A DNA stretch of 64,000 bases from Siphonodentalium dalli (GCA_032622095.1 CP136067.1:174130556-174194555), one strand, 5' to 3'; shown: positions 1 through 9,340, numbered from the stretch's first letter. Notes: generated by a model from the sequence alone, not told the origin. Translations and numbers: made by a program.

Positions 1-90
1 ATATTATTAATTCGGACGGATGTTCAGGCAATAAAAGTAGACGGCATGAAGAGAAAAAAACAGATACTACAAGAGCAGAATGATTCATTA
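1..90 (+). repeat. REP-D fragment (TTAA-type MITE interior)
   Basis: The stretch around GGATGTTCAGGCAATAAAAG, with the following purine-rich part and GAATGATTCAT, recurs near 2440-2490, 4975-5020, 51000-51060 and 56810-56865. It matches the interior of the REP-D family whose ends are seen at 4907 and 51160. The window begins inside it, so its left end is not visible. Confidence 0.6.
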
Positions 91-119
91 GCGCGCGCCG
101 CGCGTATACTGTTCTCCAA

Positions 120-600
120 ATTCTTGATAGCTGTGGTCCGCTGGGCATTTTATTTATAGATAATTGTTTTTTTCGGTTTAAAAGTCGAACTGCGCGACCA
201 GGAAGCCGAGTCCGGTAAAACGTGTAGTTGGGAATTTCAATTTCGTTTATTGTCCTTTACATTATTAAGTCAATACTGTTGATTTTTTGGTTTGTGACAA
301 GCTATGTCAATTACCAATAAAAGAAATTTAAAAGATAATTTATAAGTCTTATATTTCAACTTTTATAGATATGTTTCGTTCTGCAGCCCACTGATGGTTG
401 TGGTCGGAGACGACCGAGTCAGCCACCGGTTCGTTAATTAGGTGCTGGTTGTTATTGTTATTTTAACGGAATTCTAAGTTGGTCATTCGCGAAACCAATA
501 TATTTTATATTCTATAATTACAATCATGGGTATATAATATATGATCTTGAGCGCGTTACCATTTCTGACTATGGTTTTCTTGTATTCATTGGTGGGGAAA
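120..600 (+). repeat. REP-H diverged dispersed repeat, copy 1
   Basis: Ordered blocks match 13490-14105: TAGATAATTG near 160, GCCGAGTCCGGTAAAAC near 205, ACGGAATTCTAAG near 468 and CGTTACCATTTCTGACTATG near 555. Spacing differs by insertions and deletions, so the copies are old or independently rearranged. No terminal repeats or target duplications were found. The family is not recognised. Confidence 0.6.
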
Positions 601-1182
601 TGTTTAGATATAATACGTTAATTCAACACATATGGTATGCATGTTCATTACTCGGGGTGATGTCCTTTTAAATTTGAGTATAATTGTGCGAAACCTCCCG
701 TTTTATGATTAGATATCGACATATATGATTATAAACATGCCCAGGTAACATCGATACACGGATTCATTCCCGATCCATGTTATATCGTACATATGGCATA
801 TCCATCAAACATCACGGGTGCTGAATAATATATCTGACGCCCTTTTTCTATACTCCTCTCCCGGGTGCACAATGGTAACAAATCACGCAACAGTGCATAA
901 TGCAATAACACACCTATACGATATATCTGTTTGTTGAACAAGTGCATGGACCCACAGGTAATGTATCTATCACCAACAACATGGAAACGGGTCCATAACA
1001 GACGGCTACCCCATGGGCCATTCAGTTCGATGTAAATGCGCTGCGTTTCCCTGTGTAATAGTAATAACTAAATGTGACAGTTTTGCATTTATCAGTTAGA
1101 ATAGAGGACCCTGGTCATTTGGCGATGTCCAGTTCGTCTATACTTATGTCGGCAACGAAATCAAAACCGAGAGGTACTTGAT
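601..1182. other. Unassigned AT-rich stretch
   Basis: There is no frame of useful length and no obvious repeat structure. A few phrases (CATCCAACATCAC-like near 800) resemble 42880-42930 weakly. Nothing else can be supported here. Confidence 0.5.
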
Positions 1183-1262
1183 CCCTTTCTGTACTAAATA
1201 CTCATTGACGAGTATTTACCTTACCTTAGGGCATATTCAGTTAATAAGTTCAACAAACAACA
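1183..1262 (+). repeat. REP-D terminal fragment
   Basis: It begins CCCTTTCTGTACTAAATA, close to the REP-D left end, and continues with CTCATTGACGAGTATT and AATAAGTTCAACAAAC, both found in the copies at 4907, 51045 and 55055. It appears truncated on the right. Confidence 0.55.
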
Positions 1263-1363
1263 TGGTGTTATCTGAGCGTCATCAATAATTTTAAATGGAT
1301 AATGCTCATTTGTGACCCGCCATATCAAATCCAGTCGTTAGTCGGGATTTTTTTTACCCTGTG

Positions 1364-1430
1364 CCAATGCATTCTCTTATATATGCGAGTCGACCATAGG
1401 TCGCCTCGCATATATAAGAGAATGCATTGG
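1364..1430. repeat. Hairpin cassette, element A left
   Basis: This is a 67-bp near-perfect palindrome. CCAATGCATTCTCTTATA pairs with its complement at the right end, and an inner CGACC/GGTCG stem surrounds a short loop. The same hairpin recurs at 1653, 3219, 3508, 38992, 39630, 39764, 61375 and 61523, and a deleted one at 56025. Confidence 0.95.
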
Positions 1431-1652
1431 CCTAACAATTTTTTATCATTTTTTTTTAATAAATGTTTCTTACATTTTTAAGGACATAAAATAAAAAAAC
1501 ATCCATTACCCTGCAGGGATCCCCACACATATATAGAAGCATATAGAAGAGTGTCGTCTGCTCATGTTTGTCTGGGGCTCTGTATGGGTAAAATTATAAA
1601 ATTGTTAAAGAATACAAGAAAAAATTATTAAAATTGTAAAAAATTGTTAGTC

Positions 1653-1718
1653 CAATGCATTCTCTTATATATGCGAGGCGACCTATGGTCGAATCGCATA
1701 TATAAGAGAATGCATTGG
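1653..1718. repeat. Hairpin cassette, element A right
   Basis: This is the partner of 1364-1430 within element A. It has the same outer stem and a slightly different loop (CGACCTATGGTCG). All four arms of the element can pair with one another. Confidence 0.95.
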
Positions 1719-1881
1719 CACAGGGTCAAAAAAATCCCGACTTACGACTGGATTTGATATGGCGAGTCACATTTGAACCTTCAAATTTAAGCATGTCTAC
1801 TTAATTTGAAACTTATGTCTACTAAAAGGGTTACTGCATGTACATGAAATCCGGCTATGTGTAGGACCATCTCCCTTTATA

Positions 1882-2170
1882 TATTTTTTCTTTACATTCT
1901 CTTTGGTGATTTGTATGATTCATAGTATTGTTAAACAATATTTAATACTTCACGAATTAGAAACTCTGCTATAGATATTAGATATGAAGTATAGCCATTA
2001 TGTTTAGGTAGCAGTAAACGATTTATCGGGTTGTACGGGGACTGAAAAATAGGAAAATAAGTATCTGGGTGCATGCATAAAAGTCAGTGTAGCCTGCGTT
2101 AAATGTGACATTGCTGGTTTGAAGTTTATATTATTTCACAAAACTGGGACAGTTCACAAAAAGTTAAAAA
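1882..2170 (+). mobile_element. SINE-like or processed insertion with 13-bp duplication
   Basis: The segment is bounded by direct repeats ATCTCCCTTTATA at 1869-1881 and 2171-2183. It ends in an A-rich stretch (CACAAAAAGTTAAAAA) just before the second repeat. A variable-length duplication plus an A-rich 3' end is the signature of target-primed reverse transcription. No pol III A/B boxes could be recognised, so the source RNA is unknown. Confidence 0.6.
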
Positions 2171-2328
2171 ATCTCCCTTTATACTCAACATAATATATGC
2201 AACAAATGAATGAATTTGAGCTATGGATTAGTGCAAATGGAGTCATAAATTCATTTTCATTATAAATACCATGTTGTTTGCATCGTTCATAGAGCACATG
2301 AGAGTATTTTTGCACTAATCCATTGCTC

Positions 2329-2396
2329 AAATTTATTCATTTGTAACATATATTCTGTTGAGAAATTTATTCATTTGTAACATATATTCTGTTGAG
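2329..2396 (+). repeat. 34-bp direct duplication (2 copies)
   Basis: A unit starting AAATTTATTCATTTGTAAC is present twice head to tail at 2329-2362 and 2363-2396, apparently identical. It lies in the right arm of the M4 copy, so it duplicated after that element inserted. Confidence 0.95.
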
Positions 2397-2439
2397 TATA
2401 ATAGGAGATGGTCCCATAAATGACAGAATTTAGTGTAAT

Positions 2440-2492
2440 AAAACCAGACGACAGACAGAAAAACAGATACTATAGCAAAATGATTCATATCC
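2440..2492 (+). repeat. REP-D interior fragment
   Basis: CAGACGACAGACAGAAAAAC followed by ATGATTCAT matches the interior of REP-D copies at 1-90 and 56815-56865. It abuts the M4 right end. No terminus is visible. Confidence 0.55.
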
Positions 2493-2549
2493 ATGCATGG
2501 GTAACTACTCATCAATGATTCATATCCATGCATGGATAACTACTCATCA
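2480..2549 (+). repeat. 35-bp direct duplication (2 copies)
   Basis: The unit beginning ATGATTCATATCCATGCATG occurs twice in tandem at 2480-2514 and 2515-2549, with a single difference (GGG versus GGA). It contains the REP-D-like phrase TAACTACTCATCA. Confidence 0.95.
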
Positions 2550-2590
2550 ATGATGCTTCAGTGTTTAATATATAGAGGATCTCACATGAG

Positions 2591-2707
2591 TTTCTATTTC
2601 ATACAGAATTTATCAACCGAGTTCACTAATTTCGATTTGAGCCGAGGTTTACCGAGGCTCAAATAGAATTTAGTGGACGAGGTTGATAAATTACGTATAA
2701 AATAGAA
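2591..2707. repeat. Imperfect palindrome with ~52-bp arms
   Basis: The left arm runs from TTTCTATTTCATACAG to GATTTGAGCC. The right arm runs from GGCTCAAATAG to ATAAAATAGAA. The arms pair with a modest number of mismatches around a loop of about 10 bp. Weaker pairing extends to the flanking CTCACATGAG and its partner. It is probably a decayed foldback element; no target duplication was found. Confidence 0.8.
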
Positions 2708-3146
2708 CGAGTTTGAGATACCTTTTATCACATGATCAAATAAACGCGAAGTATTCATCGAAAACAACAATCATAAACGTCAGCGATCGCAAGTCATTAA
2801 AATAATGGCGTGACGTCATCGCGCGCGCTAATATTACACGTGTGTCTTACCAATAATTATTTAGCTGGTTTTGTGGGTTAATTTGTGATTAAAAAAAAGG
2901 TTAAATAGCCTTTAGTGACTGTAACAGACATATATACACTGCATATCACAGAATTTGGAAAATTCGGGTCCCGATTTCCATCAGCTTGGAACGATGCTGT
3001 CCTATTCCTGATATGGTAAAACTAAAGAGGGGTTGTCTAATTTATGTGTGAAATCCTCCGAGTGTGTTTAATGTCCGAGTAGTTTACCATGCATGTATTG
3101 AGCTGTATAGTTCGTGTATTTGCTGACCTATCCCTCCTTTCAAATG
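2708..3146. other. Unassigned intergenic stretch
   Basis: It contains short GC-rich bits (GCGCGCGC near 2820) in AT-rich sequence. No gene or repeat was recognised. The part near 3000-3030 (CCTATTCCTGATATGGTA) resembles the REP-B interior. Confidence 0.5.
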
Positions 3147-3218
3147 AAAGCCACTTGGCGGTTTGCGCTCCAAATTACACCTAATAATATTTGCCTTTTG
3201 AGTTTTTTTTACCCTGTG

Positions 3219-3285
3219 CCAATGCATTCTCTTATATATGCGAGTCGACCATAGGTCGCCTCGCATATATAAGAGAATGCATTGG
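3219..3285. repeat. Hairpin cassette, element B left
   Basis: This is a 67-bp palindrome identical in plan to 1364-1430: the CCAATGCATTCTC outer stem and the CGACC/GGTCG inner stem. Confidence 0.95.
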
Positions 3286-3507
3286 CCTAACAATTTTTTA
3301 TCATTTTTTTTTAATAAATGTTTCTTACATTTTTTAGGACATAAAATAAAAAAAACATCCATTACCCTGCAGGGATCCCCACACATGTATAGAAGCATAT
3401 AGAAGAGTGTCGTCTGCTCATGTTTGTCTGGGGCTCTGTATGGGTAAAATTATAAAATTGTTAAAGAATACTAGAAAAAATTATTAAAATTGTAAAAAAT
3501 TGTTAGT

Positions 3508-3574
3508 CCAATGCATTCTCTTATATATGCGAGGCGACCTATGGTCGAATCGCATATATAAGAGAATGCATTGG
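3508..3574. repeat. Hairpin cassette, element B right
   Basis: This 67-bp palindrome is the partner of 3219-3285 and matches 1653-1718. Confidence 0.95.
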
Positions 3575-3951
3575 CACAGGGTAAAAAAATATCGAAATAG
3601 GTAGATAAGTACTCGAGCTATCGTTTTACGAGCATTATGTTTTACGAGCATTATGTTTTACGAGCATTATGTTTCCCAGAAAGACGCACTGAAGTCATAA
3701 AAATACAACTTTGAATTCGATGTTTGGGTCCCAAACAAAATACAGCCATTTTCACGGCATGGAATAGGAAAGAGCGTTGCGTGTTAGCATGTTCCTGATA
3801 GTGTAGAAATAAAAAGCACTTCTTTCACTGCTGTGCGAAAAATTGAAAACAGCTGCAAAATGCCTGTATCCTAGGAAATTATTTCTCGGAGCACATGCAT
3901 AAAGCCGATTTATATATTAATATTTCGTGTATTTGTCAACCTATCTTATAC

Positions 3952-4052
3952 CACTGGCCCCTGAGGAAAATACTAAAATACAAATATAGACTATACCAGT
4001 GTCTCTGGTATAGTCTATTTTGGTATTTTAGTATTTTCCCCAGGGGCCTGTG
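3952..4052. mobile_element. Palindromic MITE with 8-bp target duplication
   Basis: This is a 101-bp element, CACTGGCCCCTG at the left and CAGGGGCCTGTG at the right, palindromic across nearly its whole length. It is flanked by direct TCTTATAC at 3944-3951 and 4053-4060. An 8-bp duplication with CA...TG ends is typical of hAT (also P or Merlin) superfamily derivatives. It sits in REP-B copy 1, and copies at 16684, 50374 and 55268 lack it. Confidence 0.85.
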
Positions 4053-4100
4053 TCTTATACAGTGTAATTTGGAAGCTCGAATGAGCCATGTCCGTTTAAG

Positions 4101-4289
4101 TAGACATCATGCTTAATTTGTATAGGTTTTGTATTATATTCCCATACTAATTGTATACCAAAATGTCAGGACCTATTCATGTTTAGATTTCGCCAAAATC
4201 GGACTGAGGGGCTGCGAATCGATTAAAATTGGGCGGTATTATGCACCTATAATACGAAAACGGTTAGATAGATAAAGATTAGATATTCA
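4101..4289. other. Unassigned stretch
   Basis: No frame or repeat could be supported between REP-B copy 1 and the 31-bp duplication. Confidence 0.4.
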
Positions 4290-4351
4290 AACCCCGTATA
4301 TAACAGGTGCCACGCAAGGTAACCCCGTATATAACAGGTGCCACGCAAGGT
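4290..4351 (+). repeat. 31-bp direct duplication (2 copies)
   Basis: The unit starting AACCCCGTATATAACAGGTG occurs at 4290-4320 and 4321-4351 without differences that I can see. It looks like a recent slip or unequal-exchange duplication. Confidence 0.95.
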
Positions 4352-4515
4352 TAGGATTACATTTCGAAATGAGTATCCTAAATTAATCGGATTTAAGGGT
4401 GATAACTCTATATAAAGAACGTACTTTGACAAAACTGACGGAGATTTGTGTGAAAGAGTTTGCAAAACCACAAATGATCAACTTTGGTCTCACATGAGTC
4501 AAATATACTCCGATT

Positions 4516-4542
4516 GGGTGGGTGGGTGGGTGGGTGGGTGGG
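4516..4542 (+). repeat. (GGGT)n tract, G-quadruplex motif
   Basis: There are seven consecutive GGG runs, each separated by a single T. This is the most compact intramolecular quadruplex pattern in the window on the + strand. There is no adjacent gene for it to regulate. Confidence 0.95.
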
Positions 4543-4906
4543 CTTGGGGTCGTTAGGGTGTCGCTCTCTAAAACACTTCTTCAAATATCTCCGTTTTTTC
4601 GTCTATTAATAATCCTCCCAATCGTTATCTAATCATGTACTGTATGATATGGCCCGCCTGGACATAGCCCTGTCGCTCCTTGTTGAGTCAGGTGTGTAAA
4701 CCCAACAATATATAGTATATTTCGGACCGTGCGTCCAGGAACGTGGTTAGAGGGTCCCCGTTGGGGATTCTACCTTATAAATTCCAACTGCGCACCTTAA
4801 ACCAGATTGAAAATTCCAAGTCATAGAAATTCCATTTGTACCCCACCCTTGGCTTGCAGTGTTCCTTGGTACCCCAAACTGTCAAAGTTCAATATATCAC
4901 CATCAA
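4543..4906. other. Unassigned stretch
   Basis: Mixed sequence without a supportable frame. The phrase GTGTGTAAACCC near 4690 and the CCACCCTTGG region near 4845 have no partner that I could find in the window. Confidence 0.4.
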
Positions 4907-5141
4907 CCCTTTCTATACTAAATGGATTCTCCCAGTCAATTAAAAGTGGTACATCGGAATGGTCTATTATTGATTTAGAGGGGGTGTTAATGTGACAAAA
5001 GCAGACGACAGATAAATATGAGTGCAGAAGGAGCCCTGTTTTTAGGGAAATGTTTTGATAAGTTCAACACACGAACTTATTCTCTGAACATTTCCTATTG
5101 GATAACTACTCATCGACAGTACTTTTTTAGTGCAGAAAGGA
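4907..5141 (+). mobile_element. REP-D, near full-length MITE
   Basis: The left end is CCCTTTCTATACTAAAT; the right end is TTTTTTAGTGCAGAAAGG followed by ATTAA. The ends are inverted versions of each other. The interior carries TGGTCTATTATTGATT, CAGACGACAGATAAA and CTCTGAACATTTCCTA, shared with copies at 50917, 55055 and 56735. The flanks TCAA and ATTA look like decayed TTAA. The family is inferred to be a TTAA-targeting MITE. The right-end 68 bp is the unit amplified at 51093-52806. Confidence 0.75.
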
Positions 5142-5880
5142 TTAAAACTATACATTCCGCACAAAATAATGGTTGGAATATAAAATTATCGGAACAAATT
5201 CTCAACCTAATGTTTGGTCTGAAATTTCCAACTGTTGAAAACATTGGACACAGTTGAGGGGTCAGGCAGTGCACCACCAAACTCCCCTGTTACCCACGTC
5301 CATGAGTGCGTCTCTTAGCCTGTTCATTTAATTGCCAAGATTTTGCCATATAAAAGGAATGTGATGGCGATGTCAGAACTATATAACAGCGTTATCGGCC
5401 ACAAAGATAGGGCGAGTCCGCTTAATGACTAATGTGCACACTCTCTGAAACAAGTCAGTGCAGCAGCACGGGCGAAAATCGATGTCAACGTCGATACACG
5501 GGCGTTAATCAAGAAACAATACCTCGCATGCTTTGACAACCTTCGTCAATTATTTCGACATTAAATTTGAATGAGTTATTATATTCACCTAAGGGAATTA
5601 ATTAGTACCTGGTATAAATCAACAAGTAGGTATAACGGACTACAGGTATACTTATCGACGAATCATGAAGTCGTCTGAAAGCCATACATACAAGGTTCTT
5701 GTATGTGTACCTGTTAGGACTAAGCATGACCGGACAGAAAATCAATATTTCCAAATGAAAAAGTTTGATAACTCTAGAACGGAAGAGATAACGTCATTTG
5801 GGTACTCTCTTGGAAAAGTCTCGATCACGAACCTCCATGCCAAACTTCTAGATACTGCATGAAACCGGTACATTTTTCCT
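5142..5880. other. Unassigned stretch, small frames only
   Basis: A 65-codon frame at 5665-5862 (+) and others of similar size show no recognisable motif and sit in sequence without clear repeat relatives. A gene fragment cannot be excluded, but nothing supports one. Confidence 0.4.
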
Positions 5881-8840
5881 CCACTAGGCATTTTGTAACA
5901 CCGTTACAAATGTTACAAGTGTTACAAAATGCATATTCTGGGCATCTTACTTCATATGATTTCTGAGATACCAGAGGTAATAAATGTTACAAATGATTTA
6001 AAGTCCCAGTAGAAAACCGCAGCCTATTTTTTTCTACCGTGTTCAATGTAGCGACATGTTACAATGTGTTACAAGTGTTACATTATTCTGAGATACCAGA
6101 GAGACCGCTCGTAGATGGGTGTTACAAGTGTTACAAATGTTACAAATGATTTAAAGTCCCAGTAGAAAACCGCAGCCTATTTTTTTCTACAGTGTTCAAT
6201 GTAGCGACATGTTACAATGTGTTACAAGTGTTACATTATTTCTGAGATACCAGAGAGACCGCTCGTAGACGGGTGTTACAAGTGTTACAAATGTTACAAA
6301 TGATTTAAAGTCCCAGTAGAAAACCGCAGCCTATTTTTTTCTACCGTGTTCAATGTAGCGACATGTTACAATGTGTTACAAGTGTTACATTATTTCTGAG
6401 ATACCAGAGAGACCGCTCGTAGACGGGTGTTACAAGTGTTACAAATGTTACAAATGATTTAAAGTCCCAGTAGAAAACCGCAGCCTATTTTTTTCTACCG
6501 TGTTCAGTGTAGGGACATGTTACAATATGTTACAAGTGTTACATTATTTCTGAGATACCAGAGAGACCGCTCGTAGACGGGTGTTACAAGTGTTACAAAT
6601 GTTACAAATGTTACAAATGATTTAAAGTCCCAGTAGAAAACTGCAGCCTATTTTTTTCTACTGTGTTCAATGTAGCGACATGTTACAATGTGTTACAAGT
6701 GTTACATTATTTATGAGATACCAGAGAGACCGCTCGTAGACGGATGTTACAAGTGTTACAAATGTTACAAATGTTACAAATGATTTAAAGTCCCAGTAGA
6801 AAACCGCAGCCTATTTTTTTCTACCGTGTTCAATGTAGCGACATGTTACAATGTGTTACAAGTGTTACATTATTTCTGAGATACCAGAGAGACCGCTCAT
6901 AGACGGGTGTTACAAGTGTTACAAATGTTACAAATGTTACAAATGATTTAAAGTCCCAGTAGAAAACCGCAGCCTATTTTTTTCTACCGTGTTCAATGTA
7001 GCGACATGTTACAATGTGTTACAAGTGTTACATTATTTATGAGATACCAGAGAGACCGCTCGTAGACGGATTTTACAAGTGTTACAAATGTTACAAATGT
7101 TACAAATGATTTAAAGTCCCAGTAGAAAACCGCAGCCTATTTTTTTCTACCGTGTTCAATGTAGCGACATGTTACAATGTGTTACAAGTGTTACATTATT
7201 TCTGAGATACCAGAGAGACCGCTCGTAGACGAGTGTTACAAGTGTTACAAATGTTACAAATGATTTAAAGTCCCAGTAGAAAACCGCAGCCTATTTTTTT
7301 CTACCGTGTTCAGTGTAGCGACATGTTACAATATGTTACAAGTGTTACATTATTTCTGAGATACCAGAGAGACCGCTCGTAGACGGGTGTTACAAGTGTT
7401 ACAAATGTTACAAATGATTTAAAGTCCCAGTAGAAAACCGCAGCCTATTTTTTTCTACCGTGTTCAATGTAGCGACATGTTACAAAGCGTTACAAGTGTT
7501 ACATTATTTCTGAGATACCAAAGAGACCGCTCGTAGACAGGTGTTACAAGTGTTACAAATGTTACAAATGATTTAAAGTCCCAGTAGAAAACCGCAGCCT
7601 ATTTTTTTCTACCGTGTTCAGTGTAGCGACATGTTACAATATGTTACCAAGTGTTACATTATTTCTGAGATACCAGAGAGACCGCTCGTAGACGGGTGTT
7701 ACAAGTGTTACAAATGTTACAAATGTTACAAATGATTTAAAGTCCCAGTAGAAAACCGCAGCCTATTTTTTTCTACCGTGTTCAGTGTAGCGACATGTTA
7801 CAATGTGTTACAAGTGTTACATTATTTATGAGATACCAGAGAGACCGCTCGTAGACGGATGTTACAAGTGTTACAAATGTTACAAATGTTACAAATGATT
7901 TAAAGTCCCAGTAGAAAACCGCAGCCTATTTTTTTCTACCGTGTTCAATGTAGCGACATGTTACAATGTGTTACAAGTGTTACATTATTTCTGAGATACC
8001 AGAGAGACCGCTCGTAGACGGGTGTTACAAGTGTTACAAATGTTACAAATGTTACAAATGATTTAAAGTCCCAGTAGAAAACCGCAGCCTATTTTTTTCT
8101 ACCGTGTTCAATGTAGCGACATGTTACAATGTGTTACAAGTGTTACATTATTTATGAGATACCAGAGAGACCGCTCGTAGACGGATGTTACAAGTGTTAC
8201 AAATGTTACAAATGTTACAAATGATTTAAAGTCCCAGTAGAAAGCCGCAGCATATTTTATTCCTACCATCTCAGTGTAACGACATGTTACAATGTGTTAC
8301 AAGTGTTACATTAGTTCTGAGATACCAGAGAGACCGCTCGTAGACGGGTGTTACAAGTGTTACAAATGTTACAAATAATTTAAAGTCCCAGTAGAAAACC
8401 GCAGCCTATTTTTTTCTACCGTGTTCAGTGTAGCGACATGTTACAATGTGTTACAAGTGTTACATTATTTCTGAGATACCAGAGAGACCGCTCGTAGACG
8501 GGTGTTACAAGTGTTACAAATGTTACAAATGATTTAAAGTCCCAGTAGAAAACCGCAGCCTATTTTTTTCTACCGTGTTCAGTGTAGCGACATGTTACAA
8601 AGCGTTACAAGTGTTACATTATTTCTGAGATACCAGAGAGACCGCTCGTAGACGGGTGTTACAAGTGTTACAAATGTTACAAATGATTTAAAGTTCCAGT
8701 AGAAAACCGCAGCATATTTTATTCCTACCGTCTAGGGTAGCGACATGTTAGAAAGCGTTACAAGTGTTACATTATTTCTGAGATACCAGAGAGACCGCTC
8801 GTAGATGGGTGTTACACGTGTTACAAATGATTTAAAGTCC
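5881..8840 (+). repeat. 154/163-bp tandem array with seven-monomer higher-order repeat
   Basis: There are about 19 monomers, each with AAAGTCCCAGTAGAAAAC, a T-run, a short CGACATGTTACAATGTG block, TGAGATACCAGAGAGACCGC and a run of TGTTACAA-type 9-mers. The GATTTAAAG anchors lie at 5995, 6148, 6302, 6456, 6619, 6782, 6945, 7108, 7262, 7416, 7570, 7734, 7897, 8060, 8223, 8376, 8531, 8685 and 8829. Lengths of about 154 and 163 bp differ by one 9-mer and follow a three-short, four-long order that repeats. Variants (TTTATGAG, ACGGATG, AAGCG) also recur seven monomers apart. The array is non-coding. Confidence 0.95.
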
Positions 8841-8930
8841 CCAGGATGTTTTTGTTGTGTGGGAAAATGGAATCTCCTTTCTTCTCAAAAGGAGAAAAAT
8901 GACCGGAGATAATCAAGGCAATAAGTGTAG
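8841..8930. other. Array edge
   Basis: Short transition out of the tandem array; nothing identified. Confidence 0.4.
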
Positions 8931-9340
8931 AAACGCTCTTTATATCATAGACACACGCTCTTTATATTATACTAGCAGGTTAGCCCGCCACTGGCGACAT
9001 TCATCCCATGGCTTTGTTTGAAAAAGCAAAACAGGTTCCGAGACTCTTGTGCTGCATTTGTACCAAATTTCGTCGAAATCAGCAAGTTTTATCCGATTTG
9101 ACCTTGAATTGACAATTTTGTAGGTCAACGTCAGGTCGTGGTCATGATTTGACCCGTCCAAAACACTCCCCGGACAAAAGTACAGAAATCCGCTAGTTTT
9201 ACCCAATTTGACCTTGAATTGACCAGTTTGAAGGTCAATGTCACATCGGGGTCACGATTTGACCCGTCCGTGACACTTTCGGGACAAATGTACCCATAGG
9301 TAGCAAGTTTGGGCTCAATCGGTTGACCCGTCCCGAGTTG
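8931..9340 (+). repeat. REP-K interspersed repeat, copy 1
   Basis: It shares CTAGCAGGTTAGCCCGCCAC, CATGGCTTTGTT and the GACCTTGAATTGA / GGTCACGATTTGACCC blocks with copies at 10034 and 10783. Within it a stretch of about 110 bp (GACCTTGAATTGAC at 9101 and again at 9210) is repeated. CGCTCTTTAT occurs twice at its left edge. It may be the tail of a retrotransposon, but no termini were identified. Confidence 0.7.

Larger units (their letters stand above)
1313..1769. mobile_element. Foldback element A with 6-bp target duplication
   Basis: Outer inverted repeats start TGACCCGCCATATCAAATCC at 1313 and end with its near-complement at 1769. They are flanked by direct CATTTG at 1307-1312 and 1770-1775, a candidate 6-bp target duplication. 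Inside lies a second inverted-repeat unit (ACCCTGTGCC at 1356 to GGCACAGGGT at 1726) whose ends are each a 67-bp hairpin. No coding capacity is seen. The nested arrangement may be one composite element or an inner element inserted in an outer one. The inner part is almost identical to 3211-3582. Confidence 0.8.
1825..2440 (+). mobile_element. M4 foldback MITE, split copy
   Basis: The left part (1825-1881, with ATGAAATCCGGC and GGACCATCTCCC) and the right part (2171-2440, with TATACTCAACA, GGATTAGTGCAAA and its inverted counterpart TTTGCACTAATCC) together match the intact copy at 59492-59749. They are separated by a 289-bp insert. The right end is degenerate where it meets REP-D sequence. A 34-bp stretch near the right arm is duplicated. 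Confidence 0.7.
3203..3589. mobile_element. Hairpin element B inserted in REP-B
   Basis: The element runs from a T-run plus ACCCTGTGCC to GGCACAGGGT plus an A-run. Its interior differs from 1356-1726 at only a handful of positions, indicating recent common origin. It has two terminal 67-bp hairpins, no frame and no TTAA. The REP-B copy at 50374 reads straight through this position (TTTTGAATTTTTCTCAG then TATCGAAATAGG), so the insertion point is in the T-rich stretch. Confidence 0.88.
3147..4100 (-). mobile_element. REP-B copy 1, carrying two nested insertions
   Basis: Reading from AAAGCCACTTGGCGG at 3147 to GAATGAGCCATGTCCGTTTA near 4100, the backbone matches REP-B at 50374-50820 and, on the opposite strand, 16684-17128 and 55268-55690. 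Two elements interrupt it: a hairpin element (3203-3589) and a palindromic MITE (3952-4052). The uninterrupted copies act as empty sites, so both are true insertions. Family ends are near TTAA with weak inverted ends (AAGCCACATGG and AACGGACATGG). Confidence 0.8.

Noticed and set aside
5881-8840. Functional protein-binding TGTTACAA operator array
   Set aside because: The TGTTACAA 9-mers are part of a satellite-type monomer whose other parts are equally conserved. No nearby gene would be controlled.
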